DNA from: Jiangella asiatica
GTDB taxonomy: Bacteria; Actinomycetota; Actinomycetes; Jiangellales; Jiangellaceae
Direction of reading: 5' to 3'
NCBI RefSeq assembly: GCF_004349065.1
Contig: NZ_SMKZ01000029.1
Coordinates: forward strand, 1-64,000
DNA: 64,000 nucleotides
Shown in pieces: positions 17,874 through 27,050 of this stretch. How positions within the stretch are numbered: position 1 is the first letter of the stretch; every line of letters begins with the position of its first letter. A model generated the notes under the pieces. The model saw nothing but the letters and a program-made list of their open reading frames with translations, had not been told where the DNA came from and ran no database searches. The translations under genes and the position numbers were made by a program.

Positions 17874-18502
17874 GCCCTGAGACCGCCGCCGAGGCAGATC
17901 CATACGACGCTGTACTCCAGCCGGCGGCTCCGACCGAGCCGGAGCGTGACCCGGCCGCCGTCGACGTCACATCGTTCCTGCCGGCCGGCGCCGTCGTCGC
18001 GCCTGATCGACTGGCGTACAGTGCCCGCCTCGACCGCGGCGACGTCGCCATCCGCTACGAGCTGCAGATGGCATCGCTCGACGGCCCGCTGAACGACCAC
18101 ATGCTCCGCCTCGACTCGGGGCGGAGGCCCGAGGCCGACGACGAGATCGTGGTCACCCCCCCGGCCATGGCGGAGCGACCGGAGCTCGTCGACGGCGACG
18201 GTGACCTGCTCGCGGATTCCGCGATCGCGTTCACCGACGGGCCGCGGGTCCGGGTCACCGGCATCGCGGTCGACCCGTTCCGGCTGCTCGCAGACGCACG
18301 GACCCGACCGACCTCGCCGTGGCCCTGGCGGTCGAAGGGCTGCAGGCGGCCCTCGCTGGTCGCGGTCGTCGTCGGGCTCGGCCTGCTCGCGGTGCGCCGC
18401 GCCGCTCGCCGGCGCACCCTGCAGCTTCTCGCGCTGCGCCGCACGGAGGCGGCCTGCCGGCGGCAGAAGGCACAGCGCGCCGGCCCGGCGGGCGGCCGGT
18501 GA
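17870..18502 (+). pseudogene. 5'-truncated gene remnant abutting a repeat element
   Basis: A reading frame is open from 17870 to TGA 18502, with no start codon before ATG 18068 and a stop (17867-17869) inside the adjoining element. The part upstream of 18068 looks coding (AAVDVTSFLPAGAVVAP, SARLDRGDVAIRYELQ). A hydrophobic stretch, SLVAVVVGLGLLAVRRA, near the C-terminus is followed by many Arg residues, as in a membrane anchor with an inside tail. This suggests an extracytoplasmic protein that lost its signal peptide. A 144-residue protein from ATG 18068 is the alternative. I do not recognise the family. Confidence 0.4.
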
Positions 18503-18552
18503 TTTACGACCCGCGTGCCTTGAGCGCGGCCCGGAGGGGTAAAGATGGTCCC

Positions 18553-19134
18553 ATGACGGAGCCGAACGAGAACGCCGAAGGCCGGGAATCCCCCGACGGT
18601 GGCGACGAACAGCGCGTTGTGGTGGTCGGCCCCGAGGGCATGGCCGTCGAGGGCGGGAGCAGCGACCGCGACGACCAGCGCTCTCTCACCGACCTGGTCG
18701 AGCAGCCGGCGAAGGTCATGCGCATCGGCAGCATGATCAAGCAGCTGTTGGACGAGGTGAAGGCCGCACCGCTGGACGAGGCGAGCCGGCGTCGGCTGGG
18801 CGAGATCCACCGAGCGTCGCTGGACGAGCTCGAGGATGGCCTCGCACCGGAGCTTGTCGACGAGCTGGAGCGTCTCGCACTGCCCTTCGGAGACGACAAC
18901 GTGCCTACCGACGCTGAGCTCCGCGTGGCGCAGGCACAGCTCGTGGGCTGGCTGGAGGGCCTGTTCCACGGCATCCAGACCACGCTGTTCGCACAGCAGA
19001 TGGCGGCTCGTGCCCAGCTGGAGCAGATGCGCCGAGCGCTGCCGCCGGGCGTGCAGATGGCTCCCGGGCAGGTACCCGGGGGCGCGGCACCGGGCGAGCA
19101 GTCCGACGAGCGTGGCAGCGGCATGTACCTGTGA
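18553..19134 (+). CDS. bpa: Bacterial proteasome activator Bpa (PafE, DUF2587 family)
   Basis: 193 residues. A disordered acidic N-terminus (1-35) is followed by a four-helix core (SLTDLVEQPAKVMRIGSMIK, LDEVKAAPLDEASRRRLGEI, LRVAQAQLVGWLEGLFHGIQ) and a flexible Gly/Pro tail ending GMYL. Bpa rings cap the 20S proteasome without ATP and open its gate through a C-terminal GQYL motif; here Gln is replaced by Met. Known clients in mycobacteria include the repressor HspR and unfolded proteins. The proteasome genes are not in this window. Confidence 0.9.
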   Translation: MTEPNENAEGRESPDGGDEQRVVVVGPEGMAVEGGSSDRDDQRSLTDLVEQPAKVMRIGSMIKQLLDEVKAAPLDEASRRRLGEIHRASLDELEDGLAPELVDELERLALPFGDDNVPTDAELRVAQAQLVGWLEGLFHGIQTTLFAQQMAARAQLEQMRRALPPGVQMAPGQVPGGAAPGEQSDERGSGMYL

Positions 19135-19234
19135 CCGTCGCACCGGGACCGGGCGCCGCGGCGTCCGACCCGGTCCGGTACGCCGTGCGGTAGCGCACAA
19201 CGTGGCCGACCTGCGGGACGATCCCTCGCGACGA

Positions 19235-19251
19235 GCGGGACTGCGTCCCGC
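19235..19251. terminator. Small GC hairpin between convergent genes
   Basis: GCGGGAC and GTCCCGC form a perfect seven-base stem with a TGC loop, about 100 bases after bpa and about 110 before the 3' end of the DUF6918 gene. No T-run follows, so termination activity is only a possibility. The rest of 19135-19358 holds nothing I can identify. Confidence 0.3.
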
Positions 19252-19358
19252 GGTCGCTGATGTGTGCGTGCGGCGTCGCGGCCTGGTCGAGCGGCTCGGC
19301 GGCGACGGCCGCGACGAGCCGGCTCGACCCGGCCGACGACAGTGCGAGGAGGCCGGCC

Positions 19359-19814
19359 TCAGGCGGTGGCGCGGGCGTGGCTCTCGATGACGCCGGCCAG
19401 CCGCGGCAGCGCCTCCTCGACGTGCTTCTGGGCCTGCGGACGCAGCTTGCCGTAGACCTTCTTGATGCTGTCGCGCTGTGACGACGCGGCGCGGGCGTCG
19501 GTGACGCCCAGGAGGGCGTCGGCGACATCGGCACGCCGGCCCTCGAAGTAGTCGGCCAGGGAACCGCCGCCGGTGGCCTGGAAGTCGGCGTAGAACGGCT
19601 CGGCCCGCTCGACGAACGAGTCGAGCATGCCGTCGATGGCGTCGGGGACGAAGCCGGCGTTGATCTTCTTCAAGACCGCGTAGCCACCCTTGACCGCCAT
19701 GCCGGAGACGCCGCTCTTGTCGGAGACCTCGGCGTCGACGAGCTGGTGGAGGTCCTTGACGACGGCCGGCCGGCGGCTCGGGTCGAGCAGGATCTCGCGA
19801 AGAGTGTCAGCCAT
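19359..19814 (-). CDS. DUF6918 family protein
   Basis: This 151-residue, Ala-rich and largely helical protein starts MADTLREILLDPSRRP. Conserved-looking parts are VVKDLHQLVDAEVSDKSGVS, GGYAVLKKINAGFVPDAI and the C-terminal KKVYGKLRPQAQKHVEEALP. Function is unknown; no signal peptide or membrane segment is seen. GAAGGG seven bases before ATG 19814 supports this start over one five codons upstream. Confidence 0.82.
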   Translation of the reverse strand: MADTLREILLDPSRRPAVVKDLHQLVDAEVSDKSGVSGMAVKGGYAVLKKINAGFVPDAIDGMLDSFVERAEPFYADFQATGGGSLADYFEGRRADVADALLGVTDARAASSQRDSIKKVYGKLRPQAQKHVEEALPRLAGVIESHARATA

Positions 19815-19834
19815 GTGGGTGCCCTTCAACTATC

Positions 19835-19861
19835 GAAATGATCATGTGTCGCGTGCCGTGC
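19835..19861 (+). repeat. Possible degraded fragment of the interspersed element
   Basis: GAAATGATCA matches the first ten bases of the element arm, then jumps to TGTCGCGTGCCGTGCT, which resembles the TGTCGCACCATGCT part of other copies. This would be an internally deleted copy. The match is short and could be chance. Confidence 0.3.
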
Positions 19862-20008
19862 TCCGCCACTGTAGAACACCAAGATCGACGGAACGAAAAG
19901 CGGCATTGATGCCGCTTCCGCGGTGCAGTCTACGGGCGGTCCCTGAGAAACCGCCTGGCCGGCCGTCACGGGTGCCGCTGGAGCGCTGACCGGCATGCGT
20001 TCGGCGGT

Positions 20009-20088
20009 CCACCACCAGGCTTTCCCGTGCGTCACCATGCTTGCGGGCACGGTGCAACACGAGATCTCGTGCTGAACGTGATCATTCC
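20009..20088 (-). repeat. Interspersed element, class II, reverse orientation (copy 3)
   Basis: Read on the minus strand it starts GGAATGATCACGTTCAGCA, then ACGAGATCTCGTG, an inner CACCGTG/CATGGTG pair and a class II right end, GCCTGGTGGTGG. The arm supplies the TGA stop codon (20084-20082) of the HAD phosphatase gene. Confidence 0.85.
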
Positions 20089-20897
20089 GTCGTGGCGAAG
20101 TGGGTATCCAGCAGGGCTGCGAGGCCGCTGCCCTCGACGTCGCCGCAGACCTGGTCGGCGATCGCCTTGACGTCGTCCGGCGCCTGGCCCATCGCCACCC
20201 CGAGCCGGGCCCAGCGCAGCATCTCGACATCGTTGTGGCCGTCGCCGACCGCCATGGCGTCCGCGGCGGTCAGGCCCAGCCGCTCGGCCACCCGGCTCAG
20301 CCCGGAGGCCTTCGAGACGCCCTCGGGCATGATGTCCAGCCACGCGGTGTAGCCGATGGCGTAGTCGACACTGGGCAGGCCGGAATCGCGGGCGATCTCG
20401 CGCAGCCGCTCGCGGTCGCCATTGGGCCAGCGCACGACCAGGCGTGTGACCGGCCGCGCGATCAGGTCGTCGTGCTTGACGACGACGACGTCGCCGTCCA
20501 GGTCACCGGCCGGGAACTCACCGGTCACGCGGTACCCGCGGCCCAGTTCCTCGACCGCCAGGACGGCGTCCGGGATCTGCTCGGCGAAGTACCGCACCGG
20601 GTCGCCGGCGTCGAAGGTCACGACATCGGAGGGCGTGCGGGTGGCGACGTCGACCACCACCGCGCCGTTGGAGCAGACGGCGTAGCCCTCCTCGAGCCCG
20701 AGCGGATCGAACAACGACACCGTCGAGTGCATGGACCGTCCGGTCGCGATGACGACGTGGGCACCGGAGTCACGCACCCGGCGGACCGCGTCGATCACCG
20801 CGGCCCGCGGCGGGTCGTGGAACTCCTCGTACGTGACCAGCGTGCCGTCGACGTCCAGCGCGACGAGCCCGGGACGCCACCCGTCGCGGGCCGTCAC
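20082..20897 (-). CDS. HAD-superfamily hydrolase (Cof-type phosphatase)
   Basis: 271 residues. Motif [11 protein letters not shown] provides the nucleophilic Asp at about residue 13; motif II is VVIATGRS; motif IV is [14 protein letters not shown] near 220. A type IIB cap lies between them. Such enzymes dephosphorylate sugar phosphates or flavin-type phosphates; the substrate is unknown. GTG 20897 overlaps the serS stop by four bases, so it is co-translated with serS. The last codons (ACG-GAA-TGA) run into the repeat element at 20009-20088, which supplies the stop. Confidence 0.9.
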   Translation of the reverse strand: MTARDGWRPGLVALDVDGTLVTYEEFHDPPRAAVIDAVRRVRDSGAHVVIATGRSMHSTVSLFDPLGLEEGYAVCSNGAVVVDVATRTPSDVVTFDAGDPVRYFAEQIPDAVLAVEELGRGYRVTGEFPAGDLDGDVVVVKHDDLIARPVTRLVVRWPNGDRERLREIARDSGLPSVDYAIGYTAWLDIMPEGVSKASGLSRVAERLGLTAADAMAVGDGHNDVEMLRWARLGVAMGQAPDDVKAIADQVCGDVEGSGLAALLDTHFATTE

Positions 20898-22156
20898 CTC
20901 GTGACCGGTTCCAGGACCTCGCGGCCGCCGAGGTAGGCACGCAGTGCCTCCGGTACTCGCACCGAGCCGTCGGGCAGCTGGTGGTTCTCGAGGATCGCCA
21001 CGATCCACCGGGTGGTGCCGAGCGTGCCGTTGAGCGTGGCGACCGGCCGCGTGCCGCCGTCGGCGCGCTCGCGCACGCCCAGCCGGCGGGCCTGGAAGGT
21101 CGTGCAGTTGGACGTGGACGTCAGCTCGAGCCAGCGTGACTGAGACGGCAGCCAGGCCTCGCAGTCGAACTTGCGCGCGGCACTTGAACCGAGGTCGCCC
21201 GCGGCGACATCGATGACCCGGTACGGTACCTCGATGGCGGCCAACATCTGCTCCTCCCAGCCCAGCAGGCGCGCGTGCTCGTCGACTGCGTCCTCCTGAC
21301 GGCAGTAGGAGAACATTTCCACCTTCTGGAACTGGTGAACGCGGATGATCCCGCGGGTGTCCTTTCCGTAAGAACCTGCCTCGCGCCGGTAGCAGGCCGA
21401 CCAGCCGGCGTAGCGCAACGGCCCGTCGGACAGGTCGACGATCTCGTCGGCGTGGTAGCCGGCCAGCGGCACCTCGCTGGTGCCGACCAAGTAGAGGTCG
21501 TCCGCCTCGAGACGGTAGACCTCGTCGGCGTGCGCGCCGAGGAAGCCGGTGCCGCGCATGACCTCCGGGCGCACCAGCGTTGGCGTGATCACCGGCGTGA
21601 ACCCGGCCTCGACCGCCGTGCTCAGGGCGAGGTTGAGGATGCCGAGCTCGAGCTGCGCGCCGACACCGGTCAGGAAGTAGAACCGGGCACCGGACACCTT
21701 GGCGCCGCGCTCGGTGTCGATGGCTCGCAGCCCTTCACCCAGCTCCAGGTGGTCGCGCACCGTGTTCAGCGCGGGCTTGCCGCCGACCTCGCGCAGCACC
21801 ACGTAGTCGTCCTCGCCGCCGGCGGGCACGCCGTCGAGCACGATGTTGGACGGCACCAGGGACAGCTCGTCGAGCCGCTGCTGCACCTCGGCGGCCGCGG
21901 CCTCGGCGGCCTTGACGGCCGCGGACAGCTCGCGGGTCTTGGCCAGCAGTGCCTGCTTCTCGTCACCGGAGGCCTGCGGGATCAGCTTGCCTAGGCTCTT
22001 CTGCTCCGCGCGCAGCCGCTCGAACTCGCTCAGCGAGGAGCGCCGGGACTCGTCGGCGGCGAGCAGCTGGTCGACGACGTCGACGCTTTCGCCGCGGGCG
22101 CGTTGCGAGGCACGGACACGGTCGGGATCCTCACGGATCTGGCGCAGATCTAGCAC
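20894..22156 (-). CDS. serS: Seryl-tRNA synthetase
   Basis: 420 residues. An N-terminal coiled-coil arm (about 30-105; rich in Arg, Glu, Ala) binds the tRNA long extra arm. The class II catalytic core includes [20 protein letters not shown] (motif 1 region), [20 protein letters not shown] (motif 2) and [20 protein letters not shown] (motif 3). It charges tRNA-Ser, and tRNA-Sec where present. GTG 22156 gives the conserved N-terminus [11 protein letters not shown]. The HAD gene follows with a four-base overlap. Confidence 0.97.
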   Translation of the reverse strand: MLDLRQIREDPDRVRASQRARGESVDVVDQLLAADESRRSSLSEFERLRAEQKSLGKLIPQASGDEKQALLAKTRELSAAVKAAEAAAAEVQQRLDELSLVPSNIVLDGVPAGGEDDYVVLREVGGKPALNTVRDHLELGEGLRAIDTERGAKVSGARFYFLTGVGAQLELGILNLALSTAVEAGFTPVITPTLVRPEVMRGTGFLGAHADEVYRLEADDLYLVGTSEVPLAGYHADEIVDLSDGPLRYAGWSACYRREAGSYGKDTRGIIRVHQFQKVEMFSYCRQEDAVDEHARLLGWEEQMLAAIEVPYRVIDVAAGDLGSSAARKFDCEAWLPSQSRWLELTSTSNCTTFQARRLGVRERADGGTRPVATLNGTLGTTRWIVAILENHQLPDGSVRVPEALRAYLGGREVLEPVTR

Positions 22157-22360
22157 GCTGAAGAGGGTATCCGCCCGGCCTGGTGGGATGCCCACCGGTT
22201 ATTCGCCACGACCAGGCGTCTACGCGCATCACCAGTCATCTCGGTCGTCAGGTCGAGCAAGCACCACGCACGGCAACTGTCACCTTCGCCACGCACCGGT
22301 GACGAGAGGAAGCCACTGACCCGCGTCCCATCACCGGTCCTGCCCGCCCCTACTCGGGGC

Positions 22361-22410
22361 TGCAAGCATGGTGCAACACGTGATTTCGTGCTGAACGTGA
22401 TCATTTTGGG
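22361..22410 (-). repeat. Interspersed element, truncated copy (copy 4)
   Basis: On the minus strand it reads CCCAAAATGATCACGTTCAG, continues CACGAAATCACGTGTTGCACC and stops after CATGCTTGCA. Only the shared left half of the family is present, so its class cannot be decided. Confidence 0.8.
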
Positions 22411-22684
22411 CTCTTCCGTTGCATCCGTGGGTGGGTGCGGTTCGGGATCGCGATGCCGTTGCGGACAAGTGGCGGCCCGGCCGGCCACGTCGAGGGCTCG
22501 GACGGCCCGGTTTGTGCCGGCGGGGTGCGTTAGAACCGGGGGCCCCGACGCCCAGCGGTGCGAAGGGGTGGCCCTCGGCGAGTTGTCGCACCCGGCTGGA
22601 ACGACGCGGGATCGCGGTACCGGGTGCGGCACCGCTGCCCCTCTCCGCCGCCAGGTCAACGGCAGCGATCTACGCCGCGGGCCT

Positions 22685-22777
22685 CGGAATGATCACGTTC
22701 AGCAGGATCCCCCGAGCCTCACCATGATTGCGAGCATGGTGTGACACGTGATTTCGTGCTGAACGTGATCATTCGGG
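22685..22777 (-). repeat. Interspersed palindromic element, class I, reverse orientation (copy 5)
   Basis: GAATGATCACGTTCAGCA (22687-22704) and TGCTGAACGTGATCATTC (22757-22774) are perfect 18-base inverted repeats. Its reverse complement differs from copy 1 (71-166) at only a few interior positions, so the two are recent relatives inserted in opposite orientation. Confidence 0.9.
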
Positions 22778-22822
22778 GGCACGCGCGCGCCATGGAAGCA
22801 GCAGAAGATCCTCGTTTGGAGG

Positions 22823-23758
22823 TCAGCCGCGGAGCTCGTCCAGCCAGGTGGCGGCGTCGGCGAAGTCGGCGTTGGACGTGCCAGGCAGGACCGGCGGCCG
22901 GACGCCGTCGGCGCGCGGATAGGAGCCGAGGAAGCGGACCGTGCCGCAGACCCGCTTGAGGCCCATCATCGCCTCGCCGACCCGGGCGTCGGCGACATGC
23001 CCCTCGACGTCGATGGCGAAGCAGTAGCGGCCCATGCCGTTGCCGGTGGGCCGGGACTCGATGCGGGTGAGGTTGACGCCCCGGGTGGCGAACTGCTCGA
23101 GGATCTCCAGCAGTGCCCCGGGGTGGTCGTCGCGGATGAAGGCGACCAGCGTGGTCTTGTCCGAACCCGTGGGCCGGCCCGGCCTTCCCGGCTGCGTGAC
23201 CAACACGAAGCGGGTGAGTGCGTCGGAGTCCTCGCCGATGTCGCTGGCCAGGGCCGTGAGCCCGTAGCGCTCGCGGGCGAGCGGCGCGGCGATGGCGGCG
23301 TCGTAGGGCGCGCCGTCGGGCCCGGGCGTGGTGGTGGCGACGGCGGCCGCGGCGGCCGCGGTGGACGGCCCCAGCGAGATGGTGGCCTCGGGCAGCTTGG
23401 CGCTGACCCACGCCCGGCACTGCGCCTCGGCGACCGGGTGAGTGACGATGCGACGGACGTCGGCGAGGTCGGTGCCGGGCCGCGCCAGCAGCGTGAACGT
23501 CACCGGCAGCAAAACCTCGGCGGTGATGGTGAGCGGCTCACCGCGGATCAGCTCGTCGAGTGTGGCGTTGACCGAACCCTCGACCGAGTTCTCGACCGGG
23601 ACGACGGCACCGGCCATGTCGCCGGCTCGGACGGCGTTGATGGCGGCATGTACCGTGGGGAAGGGCTCGAGCGTCGCGCCGGCCAGGGTTGGGAAGCGCA
23701 GCGCGGCGGCCTCGGTGAACGTCGCCTCCGGTCCGAGGTAGGCGTAACGGTTGGTCAT
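22823..23758 (-). CDS. pheA: Prephenate dehydratase
   Basis: 311 residues. The catalytic domain starts YAYLGPEATFTEAA and contains VVPVENSVEGSVNATLDEL. A C-terminal ACT domain carries the phenylalanine-binding ESRPTGNGMGRYCF. The enzyme converts prephenate to phenylpyruvate in phenylalanine synthesis and is feedback-regulated by Phe through the ACT domain. There is no fused chorismate mutase, as usual in Actinobacteria. It is divergent from the large membrane protein gene across 84 bases. Confidence 0.96.
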   Translation of the reverse strand: MTNRYAYLGPEATFTEAAALRFPTLAGATLEPFPTVHAAINAVRAGDMAGAVVPVENSVEGSVNATLDELIRGEPLTITAEVLLPVTFTLLARPGTDLADVRRIVTHPVAEAQCRAWVSAKLPEATISLGPSTAAAAAAVATTTPGPDGAPYDAAIAAPLARERYGLTALASDIGEDSDALTRFVLVTQPGRPGRPTGSDKTTLVAFIRDDHPGALLEILEQFATRGVNLTRIESRPTGNGMGRYCFAIDVEGHVADARVGEAMMGLKRVCGTVRFLGSYPRADGVRPPVLPGTSNADFADAATWLDELRG

Positions 23759-23842
23759 TCCAGCAGCCTAGTGTGTCGACCTGGCCACAATTGGCAGCGT
23801 CGCCACTTGCCGACCCGGCCAGTGCGGATACGGTCAACCTTG

Positions 23843-26197
23843 ATGGATGCGGATCGGAGCGGTCGTCCCAGCACGCCACCCGGCGCCACCCGGCGCGGGC
23901 GGCGCGCGGCTCGGGCTCGCCTGATCACGACGGTCCTCGCCGGGGTCGCCGCCCCACTGATGCTCACGGCGGCCGCACCGGTCGCCTCGGCCGCGGACTC
24001 CACGCCCGCCGGCGCCACGCCACCGGCCACCCCGGCGGAGTCCACGCCGGCCGCCGTCGTCGACCAGCCGAACGTCGTCCTCCTCGGCATCGCGGGACTG
24101 GCCTGGCCGGACGTCACCGCCGAGGACACACCCACCCTGTACGAGATGGCAGGCTCCGCCGCCGCCGGCTCGCTCACCGTCCGCACGGTCCGCTCCCGCA
24201 CCTGCGTGGTCGACGGCTGGCTGTCGGTCAGCTCCGGCCGGCGTGCCACCGATGTCTACGACACCGACGCCGACGACGAGAACGACCGCTTCTGCCGCCA
24301 GGTGCCCGAGCCGTCGCCGGACGGCACCGGCGGCGCCGTCGTGCCCGGCTGGGAGGCGCTGGTCCAGCAGCAGGAGGACAACTCCTACAACGCCGAGATC
24401 GGCCTGGTCGGCGACCGCCTGGCCGAGGCGGGGGTCTGCGCCACTGCCGTCGGGCCGGGCGCCGCGATGGCGCTGGCCGACTCCACCGGCCGGGTCGCCT
24501 CGTATCAGCCCTTCTCCGGCGAGATCGACCAGCAACTGCTGAGCCGGTGCCCGGTCACAGTGATCGACCTCGGCGGCCTGCCGTCTCCCGCACCGGCCGG
24601 CAGCGACGACCTGACCGAAGAGGCCGCGCTGGAGACCCGCCGGCAGGTGACCGCCGGCATCGACCAGTTGGTCGCACGCATCCTCGACGAGCTGCCGCCG
24701 GACACCGCACTGCTGATCGCCGGGCTCTCCGACAGCGCGGCCACCTCCGTGCCCCTGCCCGACCAGCCGACGCCGATCCCCCCGGCCGGGCTCCGGGCCG
24801 CGTTCGCCACCGGGCCGGTGGCCGACGGTGACGACACCTTCGGCGGGCGGTGGCTGACGTCGTCGTCGACGCTGTGGCCCGGGCTGGTGCAGCTGACCGA
24901 CATCGCGCCCACGCTGCTCACCTACGCGGGGGTGGAGGATCCGGCCCGCGACGTCGCCGGACGGCACTGGCGTCCGGCCGGCGAGCACGCGGCGACGTCC
25001 GCGGCCACGGTGGCGGAGCTGACCGGCGTCGACCAGGCCGCCCAGATCTATCGCGTCCAGTCCGGGCCGTTCTTCCAGGTGCTGGGCATCGTGCAGGTGA
25101 TCGTGTTCGCCGCCGCGGTGCTGGCGCTGCGCCGCCGCTCCTCGTACGGCTCGATCGTGCTGCGCGTGGTGCAGGTGGTCGCGGTGACCGCGGCCGCCGC
25201 GCCGGTGGCGTCCTACCTGGCCAACATCACCCGGTGGTGGCGCTACGACAACCCGAACGTCGTGCTGTGGACGTCCATCGTCGTGTCCACCGTGGCGCTG
25301 ACCGTCGTGGCGCTGGCTGGTCCGTGGCGCAAGCGCGCCTACGGCCCGCCGGGTGTCGTCGCCGGCGTGACGGCCACCGTGCTGGCCGTCGACGTGGCGA
25401 GCGGGTCGAGCCTGCAGCAGTCCAGCCTGCTCGGGCTGTCGCCCCTGGTGGCCGGGCGCTTCTACGGATTCGGCAACATCCCGTTCGCCATCTTCGTGGT
25501 GGCGAGCCTTGTCGCGGCGGCGGCGCTTGGCCAGTTCCTCATCGACCGCGGGCGCTCGCGCCGCTATGCCGCCACCGCGGTCGGCGTGGTCGGCCTGATC
25601 GCGGTTGTGGTCGACGGGGCGCCGCAGGCCGGCGCCGACGTCGGCGGCATCCTGGCCGCCATCCCCGGCTTCGCGGTGCTGGTCCTGGGGACCCTCGGCG
25701 CCCGCGTCACCGTGCCGCGGGTGGTGCTTGCCGGCGTGGGCGCGACGGTGCTGTTCGGGCTGTTCGCGTTCCTCGACTGGCTGCGCCCGGCCGGCTCGCG
25801 CACGCACTTCGGCGGGTTCTTCGACGACCTGCTCTCGGGCGAGGCGCTGACCGTCATCCTGCGCAAGGCCGAGGCGTCCATCGGCACGCTGGAGCGCTGG
25901 CCCATCTACGGCTGGCTGGTCCCGTTGGCGTACTTGCTCATCCTGTGGCTGACCCGCCGCGACGGCGCGGCCGCGATGGCCGAGACCGTGCGGCAGTGGT
26001 CGCTGATGCGCTACCTGGTGTGGGCGTCGCTGCTCACCGGGGCGGCGGGGTTCGCGGCCAACGACTCCGGCATCATCGTGCCGGCGCTGCTGCTGACGGT
26101 GGGCGTGCCGCTGGGAGTCGCGGCGGTCGCCGCAGCCCAGCGGCTGGCACCGGCGAAGCTGGTGGACGACGCGGAGCTGGTTGCACCGTCTCGTTGA
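23843..26197 (+). CDS. Large membrane protein with alkaline-phosphatase-like extracellular domain
   Basis: 784 residues. A cationic N-terminus and signal-like segment (about 30-50, ending ASAA) are followed by an extracytoplasmic domain of about 360 residues. That domain resembles a degenerate alkaline phosphatase/sulfatase fold (VVLLGIAGLAWPDV; LTDIAPTLLTYAG). About ten membrane segments follow from residue 410 to the C-terminus. Classic metal-binding residues are not clearly intact, so catalysis is uncertain. Proteins of this architecture are common and uncharacterised in Actinobacteria; a cell-envelope role is inferred. The gene is convergent with the glycosyltransferase gene, 17 bases apart. 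Confidence 0.85.
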   Translation: MDADRSGRPSTPPGATRRGRRAARARLITTVLAGVAAPLMLTAAAPVASAADSTPAGATPPATPAESTPAAVVDQPNVVLLGIAGLAWPDVTAEDTPTLYEMAGSAAAGSLTVRTVRSRTCVVDGWLSVSSGRRATDVYDTDADDENDRFCRQVPEPSPDGTGGAVVPGWEALVQQQEDNSYNAEIGLVGDRLAEAGVCATAVGPGAAMALADSTGRVASYQPFSGEIDQQLLSRCPVTVIDLGGLPSPAPAGSDDLTEEAALETRRQVTAGIDQLVARILDELPPDTALLIAGLSDSAATSVPLPDQPTPIPPAGLRAAFATGPVADGDDTFGGRWLTSSSTLWPGLVQLTDIAPTLLTYAGVEDPARDVAGRHWRPAGEHAATSAATVAELTGVDQAAQIYRVQSGPFFQVLGIVQVIVFAAAVLALRRRSSYGSIVLRVVQVVAVTAAAAPVASYLANITRWWRYDNPNVVLWTSIVVSTVALTVVALAGPWRKRAYGPPGVVAGVTATVLAVDVASGSSLQQSSLLGLSPLVAGRFYGFGNIPFAIFVVASLVAAAALGQFLIDRGRSRRYAATAVGVVGLIAVVVDGAPQAGADVGGILAAIPGFAVLVLGTLGARVTVPRVVLAGVGATVLFGLFAFLDWLRPAGSRTHFGGFFDDLLSGEALTVILRKAEASIGTLERWPIYGWLVPLAYLLILWLTRRDGAAAMAETVRQWSLMRYLVWASLLTGAAGFAANDSGIIVPALLLTVGVPLGVAAVAAAQRLAPAKLVDDAELVAPSR

Positions 26198-26214
26198 TGC
26201 TCGTGGGGCGGGGG

Positions 26215-26970
26215 TCAGCGGGTACGGAACCGCGCCGGCGCCGACGGGCGGACGCCGCGGGTCAGCAGTGCCCGCATGACGTGCGCGTACTGCTTGCCGC
26301 GGTGCACCTGGGCCTTGAGGTCGGTGCCGGTGACGCGGTGGTGGAACTCCACCTCCACCTCGACCACCCGGAAGCCCTGTCGCAGCAGGTCGATGGTGAG
26401 GCCGGTCTCGACGCCGAACCCCTGCGCCAGCGGCAGCGCCGCCTCGAAGGCCGCCCGGGTCAGGCAGCGCTGACCGGACAGCGGCTGCGTGGCCGTCCAG
26501 CCGGTGGCCCGCTCGATGCCGGTGCGGGCGAGGTCGACCACCAGGCCGCGGCCGCCGCCGGACGTGCGCTGGGTCGGCAGGATGCCAATGGTCATGTCGG
26601 CTTCGTCGGCCAGGACCGGGTCGACCAACGGACGCGCGTTCGCCGCGGTCGCCTCCAGGTCGGCATCCAGGAACAGCAGCGCCCGCGGCGCGGTGCGCGA
26701 CGCCTCGCGGGACTCGATGGCGTTCAACGCGGTGGCGCCGGTCTCCATCGCCGCGGCCTTGCCCCGGTTGCGGGCGTGCCCGACCACGACAGCGCCGGCG
26801 GCGGTCGCCGTCGCCGTCGTCCGGTCGGTGGAGCCGTCGTCGACGACGATGACCACGTCGACACCCGGAATGCCGCGGGTTGCCTCGACCGTGGCGGCGA
26901 TCCGGTCCTGCTCGTCCTTGGCGGGGATGATCGCGGCGACACCCTCCACGAGGCGCTCCTGGTTCGTCAT
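26215..26970 (-). CDS. Family 2 glycosyltransferase
   Basis: 251 residues with the GT2 pattern: VAAIIPAKDEQDRIAATVEA at the nucleotide-sugar site, VIVVDDGSTDRT, and the metal-binding ALLFLDADLEA (DxD-like). A later GFGVETGLTIDLL helps define the acceptor site. No C-terminal membrane anchor is seen. It resembles polyprenol-phosphate or glucosyl-3-phosphoglycerate-type GT2 enzymes, but I cannot choose between them. It is convergent with the membrane protein gene and divergent from arcA. Confidence 0.87.
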   Translation of the reverse strand: MTNQERLVEGVAAIIPAKDEQDRIAATVEATRGIPGVDVVIVVDDGSTDRTTATATAAGAVVVGHARNRGKAAAMETGATALNAIESREASRTAPRALLFLDADLEATAANARPLVDPVLADEADMTIGILPTQRTSGGGRGLVVDLARTGIERATGWTATQPLSGQRCLTRAAFEAALPLAQGFGVETGLTIDLLRQGFRVVEVEVEFHHRVTGTDLKAQVHRGKQYAHVMRALLTRGVRPSAPARFRTR

Positions 26971-27050
26971 GCCGCCAGCTTAGAGACCGGCTGGCGGGTC
27001 GGTGCCCCGCACCGTCCAACCGCCCGGTGACCGCGTAGCCTCTGCTCTCG

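Larger units (their letters stand above)
22157..22822. other. 666-base intergenic region between serS and pheA
   Basis: It contains two copies of the interspersed element (22361-22410 and 22685-22777). I see no convincing gene in the rest. Short open frames have no family resemblance and run through the repeats. The serS promoter must lie in its first part. Confidence 0.6.

Noticed and set aside
22411-22684. Small proteins between serS and pheA
   Set aside because: Open frames of about 100 codons exist on both strands, but they run into the palindromic elements and have no recognisable domain or convincing ribosome site.
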